This document shows, piece by piece, positions 15,283 to 15,285 of a stretch of DNA of 15,285 nt (positions within the stretch are counted from its first letter, which is position 1; each line of letters begins with the position of its first letter). The notes beneath the pieces were generated by a model, which saw nothing but the letters and a program-made list of their open reading frames with translations, did not search any database and was not told the DNA's origin. Position numbers and translations under genes: made by a program. Location of the stretch: positions 1-15,285 of the forward strand of contig JADFJB010000114.1 of assembly GCA_022566355.1 (NCBI GenBank), in the 5' to 3' direction. This DNA comes from a candidate division KSB1 bacterium. Its GTDB lineage: Bacteria > Zhuqueibacterota > JdFR-76 > DREG01.

Positions 15283-15285
15283 AAT

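Larger units (their letters stand above)
14976..15285. other. Intergenic region with repeat fragments, right window edge
   Basis: No ORF or RNA gene was seen. It holds ATCCC-AGC-GGGAT (15050-15062), a short inverted repeat; the second exact copy of the 21-bp repeat (15132-15152); and a hairpin at the edge (15262-15282). It lies upstream of the BatA-like gene, so its promoter is probably in this region, but no convincing boxes were found. Confidence 0.45.

Noticed and set aside
1-15285. CRISPR array, tRNA or rRNA genes
   Set aside because: No regularly spaced repeats and no cloverleaf or rRNA-like sequence were seen on either strand.

Overview
The window looks like a chromosomal piece from an uncultured or environmental Gram-negative bacterium of the FCB group, most likely near Calditrichota, candidate phylum KSB1 or Ignavibacteriota. 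Two secreted proteins end in an 'NYPNPFNPTT' type A C-terminal sorting domain, the signature of type IX secretion cargo in these phyla. Lipoprotein signals, a BatA-like membrane protein and a DUF4175 protein fit the same setting. This placement is an inference from gene content; no rRNA or tRNA is present.

Layout, left to right. (1) 1-478 (-): frameshifted gene for a small sorting-domain protein, cut by the window edge. (2) 600-1190 (-): short, catalytic-domain-only tyrosine recombinase. Just upstream, 1208-1343 holds four copies of TGTCCGGT or its complement, including a 15-bp imperfect inverted repeat. (3) 1594-4622 (+): two-gene operon of a metallo-beta-lactamase-fold lipoprotein and a membrane-anchored DUF885 metallopeptidase-like protein, followed by a 121-bp imperfect palindrome. 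(4) 4947-6248 (+): lipoprotein of the glucose/sorbosone dehydrogenase family. (5) 6454-7191 (+): winged-helix protein lacking its N-terminal part, its left end lying in a hairpin repeat. (6) 7278-7954 (-): type II toxin-antitoxin pair (AbrB-type antitoxin, RelE/ParE-type toxin) with a near-consensus promoter and overlapping operator-like palindrome. (7) 8044-8366 (-): coiled-coil gene broken by a 5-bp tandem duplication. (8) 8453-9385 (-): ornithine cyclodeaminase/mu-crystallin family enzyme. (9) 9509-12103 (-): secreted Asp-box beta-propeller protein with sorting domain and a strong terminator. (10) 12207-14975 (-): BatA-like gene followed by a DUF4175 gene joined out of frame to the tail of another membrane protein.

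The main theme is genome wear. Four genes carry visible lesions: two frameshifts, one N-terminal truncation and one deletion-type fusion. Several intergenic regions hold short palindromic or direct repeats, some shared within the window. The intact genes are mostly cell-envelope or secreted proteins. The best candidate for an undescribed system is the short tyrosine recombinase with its adjacent inverted-repeat array, which could be a small site-specific recombination or self-regulating locus.
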